From JAXLQL01 sp046331625 (GTDB taxonomy: Bacteria; Acidobacteriota; Terriglobia; Bryobacterales; Bryobacteraceae): a stretch of DNA of 64,000 nt. This document shows positions 1 through 8,627 of the stretch, piece after piece. The first letter of the stretch is position 1. The number at the start of each line of letters is the position of its first letter. Made by a program: the position numbers and the translations under genes. The stretch spans positions 434,001 to 498,000 of the forward strand of contig JAXLQL010000003.1 in NCBI GenBank assembly GCA_046331625.1, read 5' to 3'. A model generated the notes under the pieces. The model was given only the letters and a program-made list of their open reading frames with translations. It searched no databases and was not told where the DNA came from.

Positions 1-300
1 CCGCGCAAGCCGAAGCCTGACCCGCATCGCCGCAGAGCCGCAATCGCAGCGCGTCATCGCGCAACCGGCGTGTGAACAAGGGGAGCGTTCTACGAGAGCA
101 TTCGCCCGCATCGGAAGCGGGACTGAAGCGTGTACGGCGGAGCGCCGATCCAGGGGCCTGAAACTCGCCCCCGAGCGGCGGGACTGAAGTCCCGCGCAGG
201 CTGAAGCCTGCCCCACAGCCGGCCGCCGAGTGCTCCACCAGTGGATGAGTTTCTGGAGAGTTCCGCGCAGTCTGAAGCCTGCCCCACACACCGGGTCCAA
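1..300. repeat. Array of short GC-rich hairpin repeats (gene-free left edge)
   Basis: The stretch before dnaE holds no convincing gene. It contains several degenerate copies of a short element. The clearest is two hairpins in tandem: GCGGGACT-GA-AGTCCCGC at 178-195 and GCAGGCT-GA-AGCCTGC at 196-211, followed by CCCAC. Partial copies are seen at about 1-25, 110-130 and 262-290 (TCTGAAGCCTGCCCCAC). The same element recurs in reverse orientation at 18092-18132 and 25186-25205. These look like miniature palindromic interspersed repeats of this genome, not a CRISPR array, since spacing and sequence are irregular. The array probably continues beyond the window edge. Confidence 0.6.
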
Positions 301-366
301 AATCTTCGCGGCCGGCGAAGAAACTGAAGGATAGTCGTGCATGGCGAGGATCGGACCTGCGTCTCA

Positions 367-3300
367 CTAGCTCGCCAGGACCTCATAACACTGCGGACCC
401 AAGATCCGTTCGATCTCCGCGCAGAACTCCTTGTCCGGCCGGATCCGCGACTCCACATCCAGAATCACCGCGAAATCCCGCGACTTCTCGAGGCGCAGGC
501 GCACCTGCGCCTCACCCGGCTTGCGCCCGAACAGCGACGAGAGCTCCGTGACCCGATCTTCTGACTTCTCGTTCAATACCACCTTGATCGAAACCAAGCG
601 CGGCAATTGAATTCCAGCCACTTCGAGCGGAACCAATTCCTTCACGGAAACCCGCGATGGCGCGTTCTCCTCCGGCATGGCCGTGCCGCGGACCAGCACC
701 GGCTTGTCCTCCGCCAACTCCTTGCCGAGTTCTTCGAACGCGCGCGGAAACAGCAGGCAATCGGCTTGGCCCACCAAGTCCTCGAGTTGGAACAGCGCCC
801 ATGGCTTGCCTTCCTTGGTACGCTTCCGTTGGATGCCCGTGATCACTCCGCAAATCGCCACGTCGGTACCGCGTTCCAGTCCTTCCAACGTGGAAGAGTC
901 ATGCGTTGCGAGATCGATCACCTTCTCTCGAAAGTCTTCGAGCGGATGACCGGTGACGTAGAACCCGATCATCTCCTTCTCGCCGAGCAGCCGCTCTTTC
1001 TTCGTCCAATCCTGCACCTTCGGGAGCGGCACTTCGTGCGACTCCTCGGCCATCATCTCGCCGAACAGCCCCACCTGGCCGCTTTGCTTGTCGCGCCAAG
1101 CCCGCTGCGCGCCTTCCATCGCCGAATCGATCACGGCGAACAGTTGCGCGCGATTGCCCGTGAGCGAATCCATCGCGCCTGCTTTGATGAAGCTCTCCAT
1201 CATGCGGCGGTTCACCGAGCCCGGGTCGACGCGCTCGCAGAAATCGAACATCGTCTTGAACGGACCGCCCTCGTCGCGTGCGGCCACAATGCGCTCCACC
1301 GCGTTCGCGCCCACGTTCTTGATCGCGCCCATGCCGAAGCGGATCGCACCCGAATCCGGCGCAAAGTTGAGCACGCTTTTGTTGACGTCGGGAGGCAGCA
1401 CCTTGATCCCCATGTCTCGGCATTCGTTGATGTACTTCACCACCTTCGCCGTGTTGCCCGTTTCCGACGTCAGCAGCGCCGACAGGAACTCCACCGGATA
1501 GTGCGCCTTCAGATACGCGGTGATGTAGGCAAGATAAGCGTAGGCGGCCGAGTGCGACTTGTTGAAGCCGTACTTGGCGAACTCGGCCATCAGGTCAAAC
1601 ACCTTCTCGGCCTTCTTCTCGTTGATGCTCCGATCACGCGCGCCCTTCAGGAAGCGGATGCGCTGTGCGTCCATCTCTTCCTGCTTCTTCTTGCCCATCG
1701 CGCGTCGCAGGATGTCGGCTTCGCCGAGCGAGTATCCGCCGACGCGGCTCGCGATCTGCATCACCTGCTCCTGATACACGATGACGCCGAACGTTTCCTC
1801 GAGGATCCCCTGCAACTCGGGCAGATCGTAGGTGACCGACTTGCGCCCGTGCTTGCGATCGATATAGTCATCGATCATCTTCATCGGACCCGGGCGATAC
1901 AACGCGTTGAGAGCGATCAGGTCCGTGAGACGATCCGGCACGTAGCGGCGCAAAATGTCCTTCATGCCGCCCGATTCAAACTGGAACACGCCCGACGTGT
2001 AGCCCTTGGAAAAAATCTCGTACGTTTTCGGATCGTCGAGCGGGATGTCCTCGATCACGATCTTCTTGCCGTGATGCTTTTCGATCAGCCCCGACGCCTC
2101 GTGAATGATGGTGAGCGTGGTGAGGCCCAGGAAGTCCATCTTCAGCAGGTTGAGCTTTTCGAGCCCCACCATGTCGAACTGGGTCACGACTTCATCCCGG
2201 TTCGTCTTGTACAGAGGAACCAGTTCCTTCAGCGGCGTCGACGAGATCACCACACCGGCCGCGTGCATGCCCGCGTTGCGCGCCATGCCTTCGAGCTTGG
2301 TGGCCATGGTGAGCACTTGGTCCACGCGCGAGTCCTGCCGGCGAAGTTCGCCGAAGCCCGGCTCGAGTTCGAAAGCTTCCTTCAGCTTGATGTTGAGCGG
2401 CTGCGTGGGAACGAGCTTGGTGATCTTCTCCACTTCGCCGAACTGCATGTCGAGCACGCGGCCCACGTCTTTGATCGCCTGCCGTGCGCCTAGCGTGCCG
2501 AACGTGATGATCTGAGCCACGAAGTCGCGCCCGTACTTCTCGGTGACATACTGGATGACTTCGCCGCGCCGGTTGGTGCAGAAGTCGATATCGATATCAG
2601 GCATCGAGATGCGCTCGGGATTGAGGAAGCGCTCGAACAGCAGATCGTACTCGAGCGGATCCACATCGGTGATGCCGAGTGCGAATGCGACCAGTGACCC
2701 CGCCGCCGAGCCGCGCCCCGGACCCACCGGAATGCCCTTCGCCTTCGAGTGGCGAATGAAGTCCCACACGATGAGGAAGTATCCGGAGAACTTCATGTGC
2801 TGAATCATCCGGATTTCGTTGTCCAGCCGCTCCGCGTACTCGGGCAGGCGATGCTTCAGCCGGCCCTGAGCTTCGAGCATCTCGAGGCGGCCGCGGCGGT
2901 GTTCGAAGCCCTGCCGCGTTGCGTACTCGAAGTAGCTGTCGATGGTGTGCTCGGTGGGAACTTCGAAGTTCGGGAACGGGTTCTTGACCTTCTCGAGTTT
3001 CACCTGGCAGCGTTGTGCGATTTCCCAGGTGCGGTCGAGCGCGTTCTCCACCTCGCCGAACAACTGCATCATCTCGGCGCGCGACTTCAGATAGAACGCG
3101 TCGGTCTGCATCTTCATCCGCTTTTCGTCGCTCAGCGTCTTGCCGGTGTTGATGCAGACGAGGATCTCCTGCGCGAGCGCGTCGTCTTTGCGCAGGTAGT
3201 GGGAGTCATTGGTAGCGACGAGCGGAATGCCGCTCTCCTGCGACAAGCGATAGAGAGCTGGCAATACGATCTTGTCTTGATCGAGCCCGTGGTCCTGGAT

Positions 3301-3822
3301 CTCGAGAAAGAAGTTGCCCTTGCCGAACATGTCCTCATACTCGTGCGCGAAGCGGCGCGCGTCGGCGTAGCGCTCGTTGAGGATGGTCTCGTTGATGTCG
3401 CCGCGCAGGCAGGCCGACATGGCGACGATGCCTTTGCTGTGTTGCGCGAGCAGATCCTTGTCGATCCGCGGCTTGTAGTAGAAGCCATCGAGATAGGCGC
3501 TCGAAACGAGGCGAGTGAGGTTCTTGTAGCCTTCCTGATCCTCACACAGCAGCACCAGATGGTTGTATCGATTGGCTTCGGTCTTGACGGTGTGCGGCTG
3601 CTGCGTGACGTAGACCTCGCAGCCGATCACCGGATGAATGCCCTTTTCCTTGGCCGCGTTGTAGAACTCGACCGCGCCGAAAAGGTTGCCATGGTCGGTC
3701 ATGGCGACGGCGGGCATTTCGAGTTCGGCGGCGGTCTTCATGAGCTGCGAGATTTCGCAGGCGCCGTCGAGGAGGCTGTAGTCGGTGTGGCAATGCAGGT
3801 GGACGAAAGGTTTCTCAGGCAT
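367..3822 (-). CDS. dnaE: DNA polymerase III subunit alpha
   Basis: Replicative DNA polymerase catalytic subunit, 1151 aa, normal for DnaE1. The N-terminus has the PHP domain (HLHCHTDYSLLDG near residue 8, with TDHGN after it). The C-family polymerase core follows, with GPGRGSAAGSL near residue 365, the catalytic PDIDIDF near residue 410, and the FNKSHSAAYAYLAY segment near residue 760. An OB-fold (CGVITGIQRKRTKEGKPW) lies near residue 1010. The start is the ATG directly before PEKPFVHLHCH. It stands alone on the minus strand, with a repeat array downstream. Seen: all core motifs intact, so it should be functional. Confidence 0.98.
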   Translation of the reverse strand: MPEKPFVHLHCHTDYSLLDGACEISQLMKTAAELEMPAVAMTDHGNLFGAVEFYNAAKEKGIHPVIGCEVYVTQQPHTVKTEANRYNHLVLLCEDQEGYKNLTRLVSSAYLDGFYYKPRIDKDLLAQHSKGIVAMSACLRGDINETILNERYADARRFAHEYEDMFGKGNFFLEIQDHGLDQDKIVLPALYRLSQESGIPLVATNDSHYLRKDDALAQEILVCINTGKTLSDEKRMKMQTDAFYLKSRAEMMQLFGEVENALDRTWEIAQRCQVKLEKVKNPFPNFEVPTEHTIDSYFEYATRQGFEHRRGRLEMLEAQGRLKHRLPEYAERLDNEIRMIQHMKFSGYFLIVWDFIRHSKAKGIPVGPGRGSAAGSLVAFALGITDVDPLEYDLLFERFLNPERISMPDIDIDFCTNRRGEVIQYVTEKYGRDFVAQIITFGTLGARQAIKDVGRVLDMQFGEVEKITKLVPTQPLNIKLKEAFELEPGFGELRRQDSRVDQVLTMATKLEGMARNAGMHAAGVVISSTPLKELVPLYKTNRDEVVTQFDMVGLEKLNLLKMDFLGLTTLTIIHEASGLIEKHHGKKIVIEDIPLDDPKTYEIFSKGYTSGVFQFESGGMKDILRRYVPDRLTDLIALNALYRPGPMKMIDDYIDRKHGRKSVTYDLPELQGILEETFGVIVYQEQVMQIASRVGGYSLGEADILRRAMGKKKQEEMDAQRIRFLKGARDRSINEKKAEKVFDLMAEFAKYGFNKSHSAAYAYLAYITAYLKAHYPVEFLSALLTSETGNTAKVVKYINECRDMGIKVLPPDVNKSVLNFAPDSGAIRFGMGAIKNVGANAVERIVAARDEGGPFKTMFDFCERVDPGSVNRRMMESFIKAGAMDSLTGNRAQLFAVIDSAMEGAQRAWRDKQSGQVGLFGEMMAEESHEVPLPKVQDWTKKERLLGEKEMIGFYVTGHPLEDFREKVIDLATHDSSTLEGLERGTDVAICGVITGIQRKRTKEGKPWALFQLEDLVGQADCLLFPRAFEELGKELAEDKPVLVRGTAMPEENAPSRVSVKELVPLEVAGIQLPRLVSIKVVLNEKSEDRVTELSSLFGRKPGEAQVRLRLEKSRDFAVILDVESRIRPDKEFCAEIERILGPQCYEVLAS

Positions 3823-3890
3823 CGTTCTCCAGCACGCACCAGGGGGAGGAATGGGCGCGGTATCTGACTGCTATTGTACCCAAGGCACTG

Positions 3891-4166
3891 CTACGAATAC
3901 TCGCCGCTCTTGGCCTTCTCGACGAGTTCGACTAGGCGGCGATACGCGAAGCCGGATTGAATCAGGTCGGAGGGCGGGAAGCCATCCAGGACGGGGTTCG
4001 GAGTAAGCAGGAACTTGGGCAGATCGGCTGGGGCAATGAGCGTGTCGATGTGGATGAGGAGGTCATCGAGGCGGCGGAGTTTTTCGGCATCCACCTCGGG
4101 ATCCGAGAACCCGAGCAAGTGTGCCAGTACGTCTCGATCTGCTGGTTGTTCTCGAATGGACCTCAT
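3891..4166 (-). CDS. Small protein with Xre/MbcA/ParS-type antitoxin C-terminal domain
   Basis: A 91-aa protein upstream of dnaE on the same strand. The C-terminal half (FLLTPNPVLDG, then PPSDLIQSGFAYRRLVELVEKAKSGEYS split over the last 30 residues) has the pattern of the toxin-binding DUF2384 domain of Xre/MbcA/ParS antitoxins: W/F-L-x-TPNPxL-G-x-PxDLL, then a helix and a short GxYS end. Usual partners are RES-domain toxins, and none is adjacent. The N-terminal helix-turn-helix of full-length family members is absent or very short. It may be an orphan or a domain reused for another role. Family assignment is from pattern only. Confidence 0.6.
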   Translation of the reverse strand: MRSIREQPADRDVLAHLLGFSDPEVDAEKLRRLDDLLIHIDTLIAPADLPKFLLTPNPVLDGFPPSDLIQSGFAYRRLVELVEKAKSGEYS

Positions 4167-4195
4167 CTTCTTCTATGGTGCCTCAACCAGGTCTG

Positions 4196-6229
4196 TCAGC
4201 GCACGGCGATCGTCACCCGTTGCTCCAGGCTCGAATAGTACCCCGCCCAAGCGACCACGTTCATGTTTCCCGTTCCAGCCGAAGCGGGAACGCGGAAGTT
4301 CACCTGCACCACTCCCGCCGGAAGCCCCGGAGCTTGACCCGCAAAAAGCACCTCGGCCGCGAGCCCCGGATACCGCTCGGCGACGCCGGGTCCTGAGACG
4401 GTGATCGAGACCGGCAAGACAGGCTTGGGAAACGGCGGCTGCAGCGGACCTCGTTCGCTCACGTTCATCGGCAAGTCGAATGCGCCCGCGCCGGTCATGT
4501 ACACGGTGACGATGGACCCGTGCTCGGCGGGATTGGCGGCCGAGTTGATCGAGCCGTCTTGATTGAGAGCCGCGAGTTGGCCCGAGGGTGTCGCGAAGAG
4601 TCCGGGCACAGCTTCCGTCACGGGGATGTCGAGTGGACCCACCGTCTGGCTTCCGTTGCGGATGGTCATCTGCGTGAAGCTCCCCAGTGGACCGATGCCA
4701 AAGGGGACGATCGTGTTGATCTGGTTCTTGTCCGCGAACAGGATCGGTGCTGGCTTGCCATCGAACTGCACGGTGAGCGGAGCGGTCGGGTTCCACTCGT
4801 TCGCGAAAATGGAGATCAGTTCGCCGGGTGCGACCGAGCCGTTGGGCCCTCGAGGATTGCGACCTGGGCGAAGGCTGGCGGCGCTCACCGCGGCGAGGCA
4901 GTTGGTACCAGCGCGGGCAGGGACCGAGAAATCGAGTTTGACGGCCAGCGAGTCAGCACCGCCTGAATATCCAGTCTGGAAGGCGCCTGGAGTGTGCAGG
5001 AAAGGCGCCGTTTCCGGGGCATTCACGTATCCTGCCGCGAAGACGGTGTTCCCGGGTCCCATGCTCAGAGTCCGGGGAGCGAATCCAAGTGGGCTCGATG
5101 CGATTACCTTCGTCCCTTCTGGGTTGATAACCGTCACTCGCGAACGGATCGCGTAGCATGGTGGATTCGATTCGAACCGGAGCAGAGCTACGTAAGTGTT
5201 GTTGTCGCGGTCGGTTGCGATGGCGGTTGGGACTTCGTCGTCATTCGCGGAGTACGTCGAATAGATGATGGCACCCGTAGCATCCCGCTTTATCACGTAT
5301 GCGGTGGGGTTGATCGTGGTGCGGCTGGGACGGAGCGAGCCTGGAGTCGTCGTAAGGAATTGAATCGTGCCCGTCATGTGGACAGAGTCTTTCGCGTCAA
5401 CCGCAATGTCGGCCCCATAGGAGTTGAAAATCGCTACACGCGAGCCGCCACCGCCAAACGCATTGTAGAAAAGCCTCCGCGAGCCGGTAGAGTCAAACTT
5501 GGCGATCAGGCTCGAGCTCCCGAGGGTCCGATCGTCCGGCGGAGGCAGTTTAAAACCGTTGCTCGTTCCGGCCACCCATGCGTCGCCGTGGCTGTCGACT
5601 GCTATTGACGTACCCCGACCGCCACCCGTGCCCATGTAGGTGCCAAAAATCGGTCCCCCACCCGGACTCAGCCTGACCACGAATCCATCCGAGCATTGCG
5701 TTCCCGAGGGGCACGGCAGAGAGGGCTGGTACGCCGCTGAAGTCGTGGCAAGTCCTGGCGAAGCGGCCCCCGTCACGTAGGCGCTTCCGCTGGCATCCAC
5801 CGCGATCCCCGCCGCTACGGCATTCCGAACCGGAGCAATGTAGAGCAACTTCCCATCCGCCGGACTCAGCTTCAACACAGCCGACGCCGTCGCATTCGAC
5901 GTCGACACGTACACCGTACCGCCGCGATCCACCGCCACGCCCCGCACCGGCATCGGCGTGCACGCCGTCCAAACCGCCCCATCTCCACCCGGCTGCAGTT
6001 TGATCACGAACCCCCGCTCGCTCTCGTTCGACGTCCCCGCCGGCTGAATCGAACACGGAAATTCACTCGCGTTAAACCATCCCGCCGCGTACAGGAAACC
6101 CTGCGCATCCGCCGCCACACTCGTCGCCACCGCCGACGGCCCCAGAAAAGTCGCGTACCGAATCAGCGGCGGATCGGCCAACGCGAACACGGCGGCCGCG
6201 CTCAGCCCAGTCAAAACAGCAATCCTCAC
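4196..6229 (-). CDS. Secreted SBBP/beta-propeller-like protein with TIGR03437 C-terminal domain
   Basis: A 677-aa exported protein. Residues 1-18 form a signal peptide (MRIAVLTGLSAAAVFALA). The middle is a run of propeller-like blades with repeated VDxxGxxYVxG motifs (GFLYAAGW, GSAYVTGAAS, GDAWVAGTS, TVFAAGYV), resembling SBBP repeats. The last 230 residues begin with NCLAAVSAASLRPG and contain VAPGELISIF and SIVTVYMTGAG, ending in VQVNFRVPASAGTG. That is the Solibacter-type C-terminal domain TIGR03437, very common in Bryobacterales. The function is unknown; an extracellular or surface role is inferred. It ends 29 bp from the small antitoxin-like gene. Confidence 0.85.
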   Translation of the reverse strand: MRIAVLTGLSAAAVFALADPPLIRYATFLGPSAVATSVAADAQGFLYAAGWFNASEFPCSIQPAGTSNESERGFVIKLQPGGDGAVWTACTPMPVRGVAVDRGGTVYVSTSNATASAVLKLSPADGKLLYIAPVRNAVAAGIAVDASGSAYVTGAASPGLATTSAAYQPSLPCPSGTQCSDGFVVRLSPGGGPIFGTYMGTGGGRGTSIAVDSHGDAWVAGTSNGFKLPPPDDRTLGSSSLIAKFDSTGSRRLFYNAFGGGGSRVAIFNSYGADIAVDAKDSVHMTGTIQFLTTTPGSLRPSRTTINPTAYVIKRDATGAIIYSTYSANDDEVPTAIATDRDNNTYVALLRFESNPPCYAIRSRVTVINPEGTKVIASSPLGFAPRTLSMGPGNTVFAAGYVNAPETAPFLHTPGAFQTGYSGGADSLAVKLDFSVPARAGTNCLAAVSAASLRPGRNPRGPNGSVAPGELISIFANEWNPTAPLTVQFDGKPAPILFADKNQINTIVPFGIGPLGSFTQMTIRNGSQTVGPLDIPVTEAVPGLFATPSGQLAALNQDGSINSAANPAEHGSIVTVYMTGAGAFDLPMNVSERGPLQPPFPKPVLPVSITVSGPGVAERYPGLAAEVLFAGQAPGLPAGVVQVNFRVPASAGTGNMNVVAWAGYYSSLEQRVTIAVR

Positions 6230-6318
6230 GGCTCGATCTTAACCGGAAATCGCCTCCGAAGCCAAAAACATTTTCGGTGTCATTGTTTTCGCCTCTGCCG
6301 GGTCTTAGAGTAGTAACA

Positions 6319-8082
6319 ATGAAGCGAGCCGCCCTTGCAGCCGCCCTGGCGATCCTGTTCTACATCGCCAATCGCGGCGCATATCAGGGCTACTTCTCCG
6401 GCGACGACATCGATTCGCTCGCCTGGACCACCATCACCGGCTGGGACATCTACTACGAAGGCGCCGCCTCACCCAAAGTCTCGCTCGACAATTTCCGGCC
6501 CATCGGCCACTTGCTCTATCGCGTGCTCGGCAAGACCGCCGGCCTCCATTTTCCCGCTTGGGTGGCAGCCATACAGGCGCTGCATTTGCTCAACTGCATT
6601 CTGCTGTGGTTCGTGATCCGGCAACTCGGCCTCGCCGAATTGCCCGCCTTGGCCGCCACCCTCTTTTTCTCGTTTCACCCCGCGCTGTTCGATGCGTTTT
6701 GGAAGCCGATGTTCCTCTTCGACCTCACCTGTTGCGCCTTCTGCCTCGCTGCCTTTCTCTGCTACCTGCACGGGCGCATCGTACTTGCCGTGCTGGCATT
6801 CTGGCTGGCGATGAAGTCGAAGGAGATCGCAATCTTCCTGCCCGTGGTTTTGGCTGCCTACGAAATGTTCCTCGGCGAACGAAAGTGGCGCAGGCTCGCT
6901 CCCTTCTTCGCCATCTCGCTGCTGTTCGGCACCCAAGCCATCTGGAACAACGCCGCGCAAAAAGGACCGTACCGGATGCAACTGACCGCATCGAGCGCCG
7001 CCTCCGCGGCGTGGTTCTACGCGCAGCAGATCTTTTGTTCCCACTGGACCTGCGCCGGTTTCGCCGTGCTCCTGATTCCGGCCATCGCCACTCGCGAGCG
7101 CCGCGTGTTCTTCGGATTGGCCGCGGCCGCGTTGCTGCTGGTTCCGATGCTCCTGTTTCCGGGCCGCGCCTTCGCCGTCTACTGGTACGTACCGTTGACC
7201 GGCATCGCCATCGCGCTCGCGGCCGCCGCGTCGAATTTCCACCAGCTCTCGGTCTTCGGCGCGCTCGCCATCTGGCTCATCTTCTCGTACAACCATTTGC
7301 GCGACTATCGCAAGCGCGAGCTCAACGAGTCCGCCGAGATCAGAAGCTACGTGGAACAAGCGTTCGCCGCCGCCCCCCAACATCCCGAGTGGGCCGCGTT
7401 CCGCTACGATGGGTCGCCGCCAACGCTGCAATCGTGGGGCGTGCTCTCCACCTGGAAAATGGCGGCCGGGCGCGACTTCCACGGGCAACGGTTCTGGCTC
7501 GAAGACGGCTGGCACGAGAAGCCTTTGCCCTCGATTCCCGTCTTCACCTGGGACAACGCGAGCCGCCGCCTCAGCATCTCGCTCTTCGATTCGAACCGCA
7601 CGCCCGCGCCGTTCATGCGCCTCGCCGATCTTGCCGCCATCTACCAACTCGGCCGCGGATGGCACGGCTTCGATCGCGGCGCCCGCAAGCTCGGCGCGCG
7701 GGCCACGGCTACGCTCGCGCCCGATCCTGAGGCTTCGATCTTCGCGCTGGCGTGGCGAGTCGACGGCATCTCGCGCGCGGAGGGCAAGCTTGACCTGGTC
7801 GTCTCGTTCAACGGCGTCGAGTTCGGCCGCTTCCCCTGCGAGCGCGATGGAGAGTTCGCTACCACGTGGCCCGTCGCCAAGCCGTTCTCGCAGCCGGTGG
7901 AGATGAGTCTGCACGTCGAAACCCCAAAGCTGACTGAGCAACTTCCCGCACCCGAACAGTTGATCTGGATCGAGAGCTTCGGGTTTCAGCGTGCCACGCG
8001 GAGCCCAGAAAAGGCGACGAAGGTTACCATGGACCACAGTGGTCGCCTCAGTGGAGAACTCGCCCGCGCTGCCCAGCAGTGA
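6319..8082 (+). CDS. Multi-pass membrane protein, GT-C glycosyltransferase-like
   Basis: About 587 aa from the ATG at 6319 (a GTG at 6277 would add 14 residues with no hydrophobic character). The N-terminal 370 residues contain around ten hydrophobic segments. The first is followed by SGDDIDSL, an acidic pair in the first external loop as in GT-C-fold lipid-linked sugar transferases of the Dol-P-Man/ArnT type. The C-terminal 220 residues are soluble and form a beta-rich, probably periplasmic domain. The enzyme class is inferred from topology and the DD motif only; no substrate can be assigned. It overlaps the following small gene, suggesting co-expression. It diverges from 4196-6229. Confidence 0.6.
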   Translation: MKRAALAAALAILFYIANRGAYQGYFSGDDIDSLAWTTITGWDIYYEGAASPKVSLDNFRPIGHLLYRVLGKTAGLHFPAWVAAIQALHLLNCILLWFVIRQLGLAELPALAATLFFSFHPALFDAFWKPMFLFDLTCCAFCLAAFLCYLHGRIVLAVLAFWLAMKSKEIAIFLPVVLAAYEMFLGERKWRRLAPFFAISLLFGTQAIWNNAAQKGPYRMQLTASSAASAAWFYAQQIFCSHWTCAGFAVLLIPAIATRERRVFFGLAAAALLLVPMLLFPGRAFAVYWYVPLTGIAIALAAAASNFHQLSVFGALAIWLIFSYNHLRDYRKRELNESAEIRSYVEQAFAAAPQHPEWAAFRYDGSPPTLQSWGVLSTWKMAAGRDFHGQRFWLEDGWHEKPLPSIPVFTWDNASRRLSISLFDSNRTPAPFMRLADLAAIYQLGRGWHGFDRGARKLGARATATLAPDPEASIFALAWRVDGISRAEGKLDLVVSFNGVEFGRFPCERDGEFATTWPVAKPFSQPVEMSLHVETPKLTEQLPAPEQLIWIESFGFQRATRSPEKATKVTMDHSGRLSGELARAAQQ

Positions 8083-8554
8083 CTGGTCCAGCGCCGGGGC
8101 TCTGCGCCGCTATCTGAAACTCAGCACCGAGTGGCGCCTGCTCGGCCACGATGCCTCGTCCGCCTACGCGTTCGCCGCCTTCGGGCTCCCCGAACTGCGC
8201 GAAGTCCGATCGGTGATCGTCGTGCGTGACGGCGCGGACTCGGCCGCCATCACCTGCACCCACGAAGACGAGCACGCCCCGCCGGACATCGATTCGCTCG
8301 ACTTCGCCGGCGTGCGTTGGCGCGACTGGGCCGCGCTCTTTCACGCGGAAAAGCGCGCCGCGCAGGGCGCCGTCTCGTTTCGTGTCATGGGCAGCAGCGA
8401 ACTCCGCTTCCTCATCACTGGACTCGCCCCTGGCCACTGGGAGATCTGGCGCGACGGCTGGATCGAAGAAACCGGCTGGCACGTGGAGCCCCGCAAGGGG
8501 TTGCTCCATTGGCGAGGCCGGCCGGGCAGCTTCTTTCTGCGGCGCCTCGCCTGA
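8039..8554 (+). CDS. Hypothetical protein overlapping the end of the GT-C-like gene
   Basis: About 171 aa if started at the GTG at 8039. In-frame GTGs at 7991 and 8051 are equally possible and none has a good ribosome-binding site, so the start is uncertain. It overlaps the preceding membrane-protein gene by tens of bases in another frame. The sequence contains LRFLITGLAPGHWEIWRDG, which resembles a beta-sandwich accessory domain, but I do not recognise a family. There is no signal peptide or membrane segment. Co-transcription with the upstream gene is likely. Confidence 0.55.
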   Translation: MVASVENSPALPSSDWSSAGALRRYLKLSTEWRLLGHDASSAYAFAAFGLPELREVRSVIVVRDGADSAAITCTHEDEHAPPDIDSLDFAGVRWRDWAALFHAEKRAAQGAVSFRVMGSSELRFLITGLAPGHWEIWRDGWIEETGWHVEPRKGLLHWRGRPGSFFLRRLA

Positions 8555-8572
8555 CGCCCGGCTCAGTTCCCC

Positions 8573-8606
8573 AAAAAAGAAGAAGCCCACGGCCGGAGCC
8601 GTGGGC
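8573..8606 (-). terminator. Rho-independent terminator of the TonB receptor gene
   Basis: On the minus strand GCCCACGGC-TCCG-GCCGTGGGC forms a perfect 9-bp stem (8585-8606), followed by TTCTTCTTTTTT down to 8573. It lies 22 bp after the stop of the receptor gene at 8628. On the plus strand there is no U-tract, so it serves the minus-strand gene. Confidence 0.85.
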
Positions 8607-8627
8607 CTCGTGGACCGAAAGCTCGAG

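Noticed and set aside
607..2493. 628-codon plus-strand open frame antisense to dnaE
   Set aside because: It lies wholly within dnaE, has low-complexity His/Arg/Leu composition typical of the reverse strand of GC-rich genes, and no domain.
6469..8037. 522-codon minus-strand open frame within the GT-C-like gene
   Set aside because: The plus-strand frame has clear membrane segments; the reverse is Glu/Gly/Arg-rich shadow.
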